From an uncultured Collinsella sp. (lineage in GTDB: Bacteria > Actinomycetota > Coriobacteriia > Coriobacteriales > Coriobacteriaceae), in assembly GCA_900542315.1 (NCBI GenBank), contig UQMV01000022.1, forward strand, positions 1-32,761: 32,761 bases of DNA, read 5' to 3'. Shown here piece by piece: positions 1 to 6,096 of the stretch; position 1 is the stretch's first letter; each line of letters starts with the position of its first letter. The notes under the pieces were generated by a model, which had not been told where the DNA came from, did no database searches, and saw only the letters and a list, made by a program, of their open reading frames with translations. The translations under genes were made by a program, and so were the position numbers.

Positions 1-128
1 CGTTGACGCGCCCCCGCAGTGCCCGCTTCCCCCAAGGACAATTATCAGTGCAGGTCAGAGCTGTGGCGTTTTGGGGCGTGCTTGACCTCCTGCAAAAAGC
101 CTACTCACTTGGTTTTTCTGCTAGAAGA

Positions 129-161
129 CCGCCGCGAGGGAAGGCAGCTCCCTCGCGGCGG
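129..161. repeat. GC-rich 13-bp inverted repeat
   Basis: Arms 129-141 and 149-161 are perfectly complementary (ccgccgcgaggga and its reverse complement) around a 7-nt loop. No T-run follows on either strand, so a simple intrinsic terminator is not supported. It lies just upstream of the first copy of the 50-bp repeat. Nothing else is recognisable between the left edge and this hairpin. Confidence 0.6.
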
Positions 162-167
162 CTGACA

Positions 168-202
168 TTTGCCCAGATAAAACCTGCCAAAATAAACCTG
201 TC
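168..202 (+). repeat. Intergenic hairpin repeat, copy 1 (truncated)
   Basis: This stretch begins tttgcccagataaaacctgc and continues to cctgtc. The same sequence recurs at 2473-2521 and, inverted, at 5616-5666. This copy stops before the second hairpin arm (ttttggcaggttt) that the other two carry, so it looks like a 3'-truncated member. It has no coding potential. Function is unknown. Confidence 0.75.
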
Positions 203-245
203 TACTCTTTGAGCCAGAGCCGACACTAATTCAAATGGCGAAATC

Positions 246-280
246 AAAGGGCGTTCTCTGCATGGAGGGCGCCCTTTTTT
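246..280. terminator. Hairpin terminator at the end of the LuxR gene
   Basis: An 8-bp stem (aaagggcg, 246-253, with cgcccttt, 270-277) runs into a T-run ending at 280 on the plus strand. On the minus strand it begins at the LuxR stop codon and is followed by a weaker T-rich stretch. It could work in both directions, but the plus-strand tail is the better one. Confidence 0.55.
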
Positions 281-1082
281 ATCGCGGGATGTTTTGCGTG
301 GCAGTCATGAGGCCCAGGCGGTTGCTGACGCCGAGCTTGCGATAGATGGCGTTGACATGCTTCTTGACGGTTGACTCGCTTATGAATAGCTCGTTTGCCA
401 TCTGTTTGTTCGTTTTGCCGTCGAGCATGAGCCGCATGACTTCGGCTTCGCGCGGTTGGATATTGTGTTCTGTAATGAAAGCATTTAGCTGGTTTGTGTC
501 TTCTGTCTGGGTGAGTTTAATGCCCCGAGGATAGAGGTTGGCGAGCGCGAGGCTCGCGTGCCGAGCGACTTCGAGCAGGATTGCGAGCTCGGTGTCGGTG
601 AAGTCTCCGGCCGTGCGTTCACGAAACAGGGTGATGCTTCCTAGCGGGCTGTCGTTGTGCGCGAGCGTGGCCGTACAGCCAAAGTAGACGCCCTGCGGTT
701 CCATCCATTTGCGATAGATGGGCGTGGCATCGCGTCGCTCGACGTCGACGAGGTCGAGGTCGCGGTAGACGCCGACCTTATGTAAGTCAAAGCTCCATGT
801 TGTATAGTCCATCGCGGCGTAGCGGTTGTAGTAGTCGCTCAGTGCGCGGTCGTCCATTCCGCTGCTTGCGGGGTGGACGTAGCGTGGGGCATCACTGCCC
901 GCTGCCTCGATCAGGTCGAACATGGCGATCCGATGGGGCACGAGCCCTGTCGTTCCCTCGAGGGTCTCCTTTTGCAGCTTATCGACACCGTGTGATGCGT
1001 GGATTGCAAGCGCGAGCTCGTTGAGAGCAGTCCAGGTCGTACTGTCCAACTCAATAGTCTGCTGATTATTGCATGGGGGCAT
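279..1082 (-). CDS. LuxR-family transcriptional regulator
   Basis: Predicted DNA-binding regulator. The last ~65 residues form a LuxR/FixJ-type helix-turn-helix (QPREAEVMRLMLDGKTNKQM followed by the SESTVKKHVNAIYRKLGV recognition region). The N-terminal ~190 residues look like a GAF/PAS-like sensory domain rather than a phosphoacceptor receiver domain; this is inferred from overall character. I chose the ATG at 1082 (267 aa) because GGAAAGGAT lies just upstream; an in-frame ATG at 1118 has no comparable site. The gene is divergent from agmatine deiminase across a 178-bp gap with two inverted repeats, so it may control that gene and itself. The effector is unknown. Confidence 0.85.
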   Translation of the reverse strand: MPPCNNQQTIELDSTTWTALNELALAIHASHGVDKLQKETLEGTTGLVPHRIAMFDLIEAAGSDAPRYVHPASSGMDDRALSDYYNRYAAMDYTTWSFDLHKVGVYRDLDLVDVERRDATPIYRKWMEPQGVYFGCTATLAHNDSPLGSITLFRERTAGDFTDTELAILLEVARHASLALANLYPRGIKLTQTEDTNQLNAFITEHNIQPREAEVMRLMLDGKTNKQMANELFISESTVKKHVNAIYRKLGVSNRLGLMTATQNIPR

Positions 1083-1144
1083 AGGGCATCCTTTCCATTG
1101 TGGAACCCAGTATGTCATGTTCTCGGCCTGAATAGAACTTTAGG

Positions 1145-1173
1145 TCAGCGAATGGTATACCGTCGGTCGCTGA
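1145..1173. promoter_or_regulatory. Candidate operator between luxR-type gene and aguA
   Basis: A 7-bp inverted repeat (tcagcga, 1145-1151; tcgctga, 1167-1173) encloses the 8-bp palindrome ggtatacc (1154-1161). It lies in the divergent promoter region, where an operator for the adjacent LuxR regulator would be expected. The assignment rests on symmetry and position only. Confidence 0.3.
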
Positions 1174-1200
1174 AAGGGGCTCGAGGGACCATTGAGAACA

Positions 1201-1246
1201 TCTCGGTGCGGCCGCATCATGGTCTCGTCAAGCAAAAGCACCGAGA
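1201..1246 (+). promoter_or_regulatory. Leader hairpin just upstream of the aguA ribosome site
   Basis: A perfect 9-bp inverted repeat (tctcggtgc, 1201-1209; gcaccgaga, 1238-1246) ends a few bases before the AGGAG ribosome site of agmatine deiminase. It could form in the leader mRNA and influence translation, or be a protein-binding site. No known riboswitch was recognised. Confidence 0.3.
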
Positions 1247-1260
1247 TTTAGGAGCTTGAA

Positions 1261-2382
1261 ATGAAGACCATCTACGAGAGTGAATCCACGCCTAAGAAGG
1301 ACGGGTTCTATATGCCCGGCGAGTATGAGGAGCAGGAGCGCACCTGGATTCTGTGGCCGCACCGCTCCGACGTGTGGCGCTGCGGCGCCAAGCCGGCGCA
1401 GAAGGTCTTCACCGAGATTATTAAGACCGTTGCACGCTTTCAGCCCATCACGGTAGGCGTCAACACCGAGGACTTCCCCGCGGTGTGCGAGATCTTCGAC
1501 GGTGTTGAGAACGTGCGCGTTATCCACATGGAGTACAACGACAGCTGGATTCGCGACCCCGGCCCGGCGTTCCTCGTTAATGACAATGGGGAGGTGGCCC
1601 TTTCGCACTTCCACTTTAATGCTTACGGCGGTTTCATTGACGGTCTGTACTTCCCGTGGGACAAGGATGCTTCCATTGGCCTGCAGGTGGCACAGCTTGA
1701 GCAGGTTAACCGTTATCGTCCCGAGGACTACATCCTCGAGGGTGGCTCGTTCAACTGTGATGGTCAAGGCACCGTCGTGACCACCGAGATGTGTCTGCTC
1801 AACGAGGACCGCAACCCGCAGTACACCAAGGAGCAGATTGAGGAGAAGCTCTCTGAGTATCTCGGTATCGAAAAGGTTATCTGGATCAAGGACGGTATCG
1901 ATCCGTACGAAACGAACGGTCATGTGGACGACGTCGCATGCTTTAGTGCGCCCGGCGAGGTCTGCTGCATGTGGACCGATGATCCCAACCATAAGTTCTA
2001 CAAGGAGTGCCAGGAGGCGTACAAGACGCTCTCCGAGTCCACGGATGCCAAGGGTCGCAAGCTCAAGATCCACAAGGTGATCATGCCTGTGACTTCGGTA
2101 TATATGACCGAAGAGGAGGCCAGCACGATTGATCCCGTCGAGGGCGTGCTGCCGCGTACCCCCGAGGACGCCTTCGAGCCGAGCTATCTCAATTTCCTGC
2201 CCATCAACGGAGCGGTGCTTGTGCCGCAGTTCGGTGACCCCAACGACGCCCAGGCGCTCAAGGATATCCAGGCTGCTTATCCGGACCGTGAAGTCATCGG
2301 TATCATGACTCGCGAGGTTATCTACGGCGGCGGCAACATCCACTGCATCACCCAGCAGCAGCCCAAGGCGCGCCACAAGTAG
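1261..2382 (+). CDS. aguA: Agmatine deiminase
   Basis: Hydrolyses agmatine to N-carbamoylputrescine and ammonia (EC 3.5.3.12), a cytoplasmic step from arginine-derived agmatine toward putrescine. The 373-aa length is normal for the family. Visible family features are the N-terminal GEYEEQERTWILWPHR region, NDSWIRDPGP, the GHVDDVACF segment, and the C-terminal GGGNIHCITQQQP, where Cys362 should be the catalytic cysteine. AGGAG precedes the ATG. No putrescine carbamoyltransferase, carbamate kinase, N-carbamoylputrescine amidase or antiporter lies next to it, so the rest of the pathway must be elsewhere. The divergent LuxR-type gene is the obvious candidate regulator. Confidence 0.96.
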   Translation: MKTIYESESTPKKDGFYMPGEYEEQERTWILWPHRSDVWRCGAKPAQKVFTEIIKTVARFQPITVGVNTEDFPAVCEIFDGVENVRVIHMEYNDSWIRDPGPAFLVNDNGEVALSHFHFNAYGGFIDGLYFPWDKDASIGLQVAQLEQVNRYRPEDYILEGGSFNCDGQGTVVTTEMCLLNEDRNPQYTKEQIEEKLSEYLGIEKVIWIKDGIDPYETNGHVDDVACFSAPGEVCCMWTDDPNHKFYKECQEAYKTLSESTDAKGRKLKIHKVIMPVTSVYMTEEEASTIDPVEGVLPRTPEDAFEPSYLNFLPINGAVLVPQFGDPNDAQALKDIQAAYPDREVIGIMTREVIYGGGNIHCITQQQPKARHK

Positions 2383-2425
2383 TAGCTCCTTGGTAAACAG
2401 GGTTTGATTATCCGTAAATGAAAGT

Positions 2426-2456
2426 CCGCCGGCTTCAATGGCCGGCGGGCTTTTTG
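2426..2456 (+). terminator. Rho-independent terminator of aguA
   Basis: Stem ccgccggc (2426-2433) with gccggcgg (2441-2448), 7-nt loop, then a run of five T at 2451-2455. It lies 44 bp after the aguA stop codon and has the typical form of an intrinsic terminator. Confidence 0.85.
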
Positions 2457-2472
2457 TGTGGCGGCTTGGGCG

Positions 2473-2521
2473 TTTGCCCAGATAAAACCTACCAAAATAA
2501 ACCTGTCCCTTTTTGGCAGGT
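2473..2521 (+). repeat. Intergenic hairpin repeat, copy 2
   Basis: Second copy of the ~50-bp repeat, directly after the aguA terminator. It contains a near-complete hairpin: an aaacct(a/g)ccaaaa-type left arm and ttttggcaggt on the right, with one mismatch relative to copy 3. The same orientation as copy 1. Confidence 0.8.
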
Positions 2522-2601
2522 GGTTTCAGCTGAACGGCGGGCCGTGCGGCTTGGGTGTGCGGGCTCACAATCTGGGAAAACCAAACAGATTGGGGGCTTA
2601 T

Positions 2602-2772
2602 ATGATCGATTCGAAGGGAACCGTGCGGCTCGAGGGCATGTTTAACAGGGCGCACCTGGCCCCCGAAGCCCAGCGCGCATACGATACGCTACTCGAGTGC
2701 GTGCTCAACGGGCAGAAGGTCTGCGAGGTTTCGGCGCGTGCGGGCATGGATACGATCAAGGCGCTCGTATAG
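2602..2772 (+). pseudogene. Short gene remnant, possibly a transglutaminase-type N-terminus
   Basis: A 56-codon open stretch from an ATG at 2602 contains LAPEAQRAYDTLLECVLNG, which resembles the start of large transglutaminase-domain surface proteins (an EEQ.AYD.LL pattern before the catalytic domain). It ends at a stop at 2770-2772 with nothing like the rest of such a protein after it. The ribosome site is poor. It could be a fragment of a degraded gene or chance coding; the family assignment is weak. Confidence 0.25.
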
Positions 2773-2847
2773 CTTTACGCTTTCGGATGTGACACATAGG
2801 ACTGCATGCGCCGCTCCCGGCTATATTGCCTCCGAGTGCTTTAGCTC

Positions 2848-3341
2848 ATGGAGATAGCCGGCATCAGCGATTTCGAGAGCCTGGCAGTCGCCACGAATGC
2901 CCCGGTGTTTACACCTCAGACGGACGACTTTGGACTCGCGGTCCATATCTTCAAGATGCTCAATCGCGGAATTCATCCGTACAGTTCTGGCGAGCTGGAC
3001 CTAGAATTTTTGACCTAGACGACGATATTCCGGCTCTTCCGCTCAATAGCTGCGTGTGCAATGGGCGCAGCTCCTTTGTGGGGACGCTGATCGGATATGT
3101 TGTCCCTAGTTACGCTCTTGCGATCAATGACTTTGGCAACCTTATGGGCGAGGCTTTCCGCCGGTCGCTCTTTGGCAAAGCGCATGAGCGCCTTGATGCG
3201 CGCACATGGGCGCGCCTGCTCGCCCTGTATCTGTCTGAGACGGTTGAGTGTCCGCGCGGTCATCTATATCACGCTTCGCAGGATGAATGTCCCTACTGTC
3301 GAGGAGAGCGCACCCTGTTAGCTCTCTTGGCTGATTGCTGA
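2848..3341 (+). pseudogene. Frameshifted remnant of a protein-kinase-like protein
   Basis: Two pieces in different frames read as the C-terminal half of one protein. The first (2848-3018) has FTPQTDDFGLAVHIFKMLNR and GIHPYSS, matching the post-activation-loop helix of Ser/Thr-kinase-like domains found fused to other domains in bacteria (pattern F..E(S/T)D.FALA..IF.LL..G.HP). The second, open from about 3003, has VPSYALAINDFGNLMGEAFRRS, then ARTWARLLALYL and a zinc-finger-like CPRGHLYHASQDECPYC at the end, as in YegI-type kinases. The frame changes near 2990-3003 and the catalytic N-lobe is missing. The family call is from motif memory, not a search. Confidence 0.5.
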
Positions 3342-3376
3342 CTGTCTTGGAGAAAGCCCGTGAGGCGGCACACAGG

Positions 3377-4027
3377 CTAATCCTGCGTGTCGCCTCCGTA
3401 CATGTAGACGATAAAGCCGTCGCCGGTGTCTTGGCTGTGATCCTCCAGGATGCGCTTCATGTTGAGGTGCTCGTAGAACTGCCAATCGGAGTTGCAGTCG
3501 CTCATCAGGAAGAACTTGGTACAGCCTGCCCGGGCGAGCTCAGCGCGCGCAAGGTCGATGAGCGCGCGGCCGAGTCCCTTGCCCTGCCACTCGGGCACGA
3601 TGATGATCAGGTTGAGCTGGCCCTGGGCATACTCGTTGCCCGTGGCGGCAAAGCGGTCGGCCGTGGCCTTTTCACGACTGTCGCCAAAGAGCGAGCCCTC
3701 GAGCTTGGCATCGGCGGTCTTTGCCATCTCGGTTGCCTGGGCGAGCATCTCGTCGTAGCAGGGCTCCCACGTGGGATTGGTGCGTGGCTTGCCGTCCTCG
3801 AAGATGCCGATGCAGCAAGCGGCGATGATACGGCCCTCGGCCTCGGCGACGAGTGCGATGGGGGAGCGTTGCAGCTGCATAGCGATGTTAAAGCGCGCGC
3901 AGAAATCGGCGGCTTCGACGTCGCCGCGGTTGCGTAGTGTGTTGCACCACAGCTGGTTGTAAATGGCGGCGATGCCGGTCAAGTCATCGAGCGTGGCGGC
4001 GCGCAGAGTTACGTTGTCAAGGCTCAT
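3377..4027 (-). CDS. GNAT-family N-acetyltransferase
   Basis: A cytoplasmic 216-aa acyl-CoA-dependent acetyltransferase; substrate unknown. The N-terminus VTLRAATLDDLTGIAAIYN is a typical GNAT opening, and LNLIIIVPEWQGKGLGRALI carries the acetyl-CoA pyrophosphate-binding motif (Q-x-x-G-x-G/A). GCTKFFLMSDCNSDWQFYEH near the end fits the last GNAT strands. The middle (about residues 75-130) is longer than in minimal GNATs and may form the acceptor site. GGAAGGAG precedes the ATG at 4027. It stands alone, converging on the kinase remnant, so context gives no substrate. Confidence 0.85.
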   Translation of the reverse strand: MSLDNVTLRAATLDDLTGIAAIYNQLWCNTLRNRGDVEAADFCARFNIAMQLQRSPIALVAEAEGRIIAACCIGIFEDGKPRTNPTWEPCYDEMLAQATEMAKTADAKLEGSLFGDSREKATADRFAATGNEYAQGQLNLIIIVPEWQGKGLGRALIDLARAELARAGCTKFFLMSDCNSDWQFYEHLNMKRILEDHSQDTGDGFIVYMYGGDTQD

Positions 4028-4174
4028 GGAGGCTCCTTCCAGGTTGGGTCAGGCCATCTCTGAGTGTGACATGGACGCAGGATTGCCGTATCGACCATTC
4101 GGCAGACGACCCTCGATCCCTCGGGGACGGAGGGCCCTAAGAAGGAATGAGGGTGGATTTTCGGACACTTGCTC

Positions 4175-4441
4175 AATGAGAGTGGATAATCTCCCACTTT
4201 CGCTCGAAAAGCAGGCCACAAAAACGGGAGATTATCCACTCTCATTCTGGGTAGTCGTTTAAGAATGTCCCCAACGACTACCCCAAAAGGAGGGGGTCCC
4301 CAAGTGCCAGCTTTGGCAACGACGCTGGTAGAAAAACGTCAGCGAAAACCCGCCAGAGCGAGCAAGGTGCCTTGAAGCGAGGCGGCATTGACCTTTTGGT
4401 CATGCCGTCGAAGCTGAAAGGCAGATTGCCGCTCTGACGGG
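4175..4441. repeat. Chain of consecutive palindromes in a 458-bp gene-free gap
   Basis: The gap 4028-4485 holds no credible gene. It contains in order: a 21-bp perfect inverted repeat (4175-4195 with 4226-4246); an 11-bp one (4249-4259 with 4273-4283); tgcca/tggca (4305-4318); cgctg/cagcg (4323-4344); and a long composite hairpin whose outer arms cccgccagagcg (4349-4360) and cgctctgacggg (4430-4441) enclose tgcctt/aaggca-type and ggcattgacc/ggtcatgcc stems. A further palindrome at 4458-4485 is listed separately. This may be a set of nested repeats or a structured RNA. No known family is recognised. Confidence 0.6.
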
Positions 4442-4457
4442 CTTGCAGCGTCGAGCC

Positions 4458-4485
4458 GTTACGGCGTTTGGTAAAACGCCGTAAC
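4458..4485 (-). terminator. Hairpin at the stop codon of the DAHP synthase gene
   Basis: Perfect 12-bp stem (gttacggcgttt, 4458-4469; its complement 4474-4485) with a 4-nt loop, immediately after the aroG-type stop codon at 4486-4488. No T-run follows on the minus strand, so it may protect the mRNA 3' end or belong to the adjacent palindrome chain rather than terminate by itself. Confidence 0.45.
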
Positions 4486-5517
4486 CTACACCCGCTCCGC
4501 GATCTCGTGGATGAGGTAGTCGGTCTTTTCCCAGCCCAGGCACGGGTCGGTGATCGACTTGCCAAAGACGCCGCCGTCGACCGGCTGGTTGCCATCCTCC
4601 AAGTAGGACTCGATCATAAAGCCCTTGACCAGCTTGGAGATGGACTCGTTGCGGCGGCAGCTGTCGAGTACCTCCTTGCAAATGCGGTACTGCTCCAGCG
4701 GGCGCTTGCCCGAGTTGTCGTGGTTGCAGTCGATGACCGCTGCCGGATTGGCATAGCCGGCGTGCTCGGTGTAGCGCTCGGCCAGGCGCTCCAGGTGCTC
4801 GTAGTGGTAGTTGGGGTAGGTGCGCCCATCGAGACCGATGTAGCCACGCATAACTGCGTGCGCGAGCGGATTGCCGTCGCACTCGACCTCCCAGTTGCGG
4901 AAGATGAAGCTCTGGTGCGCCTGCGCGGCGTAAATGGAGTTGAGCATAACGGTGGTAGAGCCGGCGGTGGGATTCTTCATGCCGACGGGTACCGAAATGC
5001 CGCTCGACACCAGACGGTGCTCCTGGTTCTCGACCGAGCGTGCGCCCACGGCAACATAGCTCAGCAGGTCAACGAGGTACTGGTAATTGGACGGATAGAG
5101 CATCTCGTCGGCGGTGAAGAAGCCGGTCTCCTCGATAACGCGCAGATGCATGTGGCGGATGGCCTTAACGCCTTCGAGCAGGTCATCGGGCGCCTCGGGG
5201 TTGGGGTTGTGCAGAAGGCCCTTGTAGCCAGTGCCCTTGGTGCGCGGCTTGTTGGTGTAGACGCGCGGAATGATGATGAGCTTGTCCTTGACCTCCTCGG
5301 CGGTTTTGGCCAGTCGGTTCATGTACTCAAGCACCGAATTCTCGCGGTCGGCAGAGCACGGGCCGATGATGAGCACCTTGCGTGCGTCCTCGCCGGTAAA
5401 GACTTTGGCGACCTCGGCGTCAAATGCCTGCTTTTTGGCGGTAAGCTCGGCAGAAAGCGGCATTTCCTCGCGGATCTCCATGGGGATCGGCAGCTTGCGT
5501 TTAAATTCCATGGCCAT
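4486..5517 (-). CDS. aroG: 3-deoxy-7-phosphoheptulonate synthase (DAHP synthase, type I)
   Basis: Condenses phosphoenolpyruvate and erythrose-4-phosphate to DAHP, the first step of aromatic amino acid synthesis, in the cytoplasm (EC 2.5.1.54). The 343-aa length and segments VLIIGPCSADRENS (metal-ligand Cys54), IIPRVYTNKPRTKGTGYKGL, VGMKNPTAGS, DCNHDNSGK and MIESYLEDGNQ are those of the AroF/G/H family. GAGGAGG sits 5 nt before the ATG at 5517; the ATG two codons later is less well spaced. It is a single gene with no other shikimate gene nearby. Which aromatic amino acid inhibits it cannot be read from the sequence, so the aroG symbol denotes family only. Confidence 0.95.
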   Translation of the reverse strand: MAMEFKRKLPIPMEIREEMPLSAELTAKKQAFDAEVAKVFTGEDARKVLIIGPCSADRENSVLEYMNRLAKTAEEVKDKLIIIPRVYTNKPRTKGTGYKGLLHNPNPEAPDDLLEGVKAIRHMHLRVIEETGFFTADEMLYPSNYQYLVDLLSYVAVGARSVENQEHRLVSSGISVPVGMKNPTAGSTTVMLNSIYAAQAHQSFIFRNWEVECDGNPLAHAVMRGYIGLDGRTYPNYHYEHLERLAERYTEHAGYANPAAVIDCNHDNSGKRPLEQYRICKEVLDSCRRNESISKLVKGFMIESYLEDGNQPVDGGVFGKSITDPCLGWEKTDYLIHEIAERV

Positions 5518-5615
5518 AGGGGCCTCCTCAATCTATAGAAAGAGCAATAAGCGTATTGTTGAGTGTTCGGCATTATCCGCTGTCGCACGCTAAAGTGCAA
5601 GCCCTTGTCACCCCG

Positions 5616-5666
5616 AAACCTGCCAAAAAGGGACAGGTTTATTTTGGCAGGTTTTATCTGGGCAAA
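5616..5666 (-). repeat. Intergenic hairpin repeat, copy 3 (complete)
   Basis: Inverted copy of the repeat at 168 and 2473. It has a perfect 13-bp hairpin (aaacctgccaaaa, 5616-5628; ttttggcaggttt, 5642-5654) and the conserved flank ttttatctgggcaaa. It lies about 100 bp upstream of the DAHP synthase start on the opposite side from its terminator, so it falls within that gene's promoter region. Confidence 0.8.
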
Positions 5667-5736
5667 CGTCGGAGGATGTCGGGAGGGAGTGGCGCCACGC
5701 GGAACCCTAAGGTTGTTGTCGGTTCCCCAGGAAACA

Positions 5737-5974
5737 CCCCGTGGGCAAAAAATGCCAAATATGAGTACTGTTGCTAACCTAGTAACATATCCGTCTAGCG
5801 AGATAATAGACAAAGTGATAAATATGTTCATTAACGTTGGCACGCAGAAGCCTGCTAACGGGCGTTTTGATTAATTTGAAGGCGTATAGAGGCCGCAAAG
5901 AGGTTGTTTGAGGTGGTTTTGGCTGTTACTAAAAAGGTGACAGTACTCATATTTGTCCTTTTCTGCCCACGGGG
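5737..5974. mobile_element. MITE-like element with ~35-bp terminal inverted repeats
   Basis: A 238-bp non-coding element begins ccccgtgggcaaaaa and ends with the inverse of ccccgtgggcagaaa. The two 35-bp ends match at 32 positions and share aaatatgagtactgt; similarity fades further inward (agtaaca on both sides). The interior is noticeably more AT-rich than the surroundings and carries no transposase. No clear target-site duplication is visible. It fills most of the gap 5518-6096, which holds no gene. It could be a MITE moved by a transposase encoded elsewhere, or a large bidirectional hairpin. Confidence 0.6.
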
Positions 5975-6030
5975 TCTGGAAAGCGCCGTCAATGAGGTCT
6001 CAGGAAAAGCGTTTCGAGGCTCGAAGGACA

Positions 6031-6062
6031 CAAAAAGGGGGCGCAGGTTGTCCTGCGCCCCC
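6031..6062 (-). terminator. Terminator of the marR-ABC operon
   Basis: A perfect 11-bp GC-rich stem (gggggcgcagg, 6037-6047; cctgcgccccc, 6052-6062) with a 4-nt loop is followed on the minus strand by five T. It lies 35 bp after the stop of the last ABC gene. Confidence 0.9.
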
Positions 6063-6096
6063 GTTCTCGGGCGTCATCATTTCTCTGCGGCCGTAT

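Noticed and set aside
1228..2655. 475-codon open frame on the minus strand opposite aguA
   Set aside because: Antisense to a fully recognisable agmatine deiminase; the frame is open owing to high-GC codon bias and its product has no family features.
4024..4245. 73-codon minus-strand frame in the palindrome-rich gap
   Set aside because: Encoded largely by the two arms of the 21-bp inverted repeat; no ribosome site or family resemblance.
5563..5874. Small open frames over the 50-bp repeat and MITE-like element
   Set aside because: They are made by repeat sequence; no ribosome sites and no conserved protein pattern.
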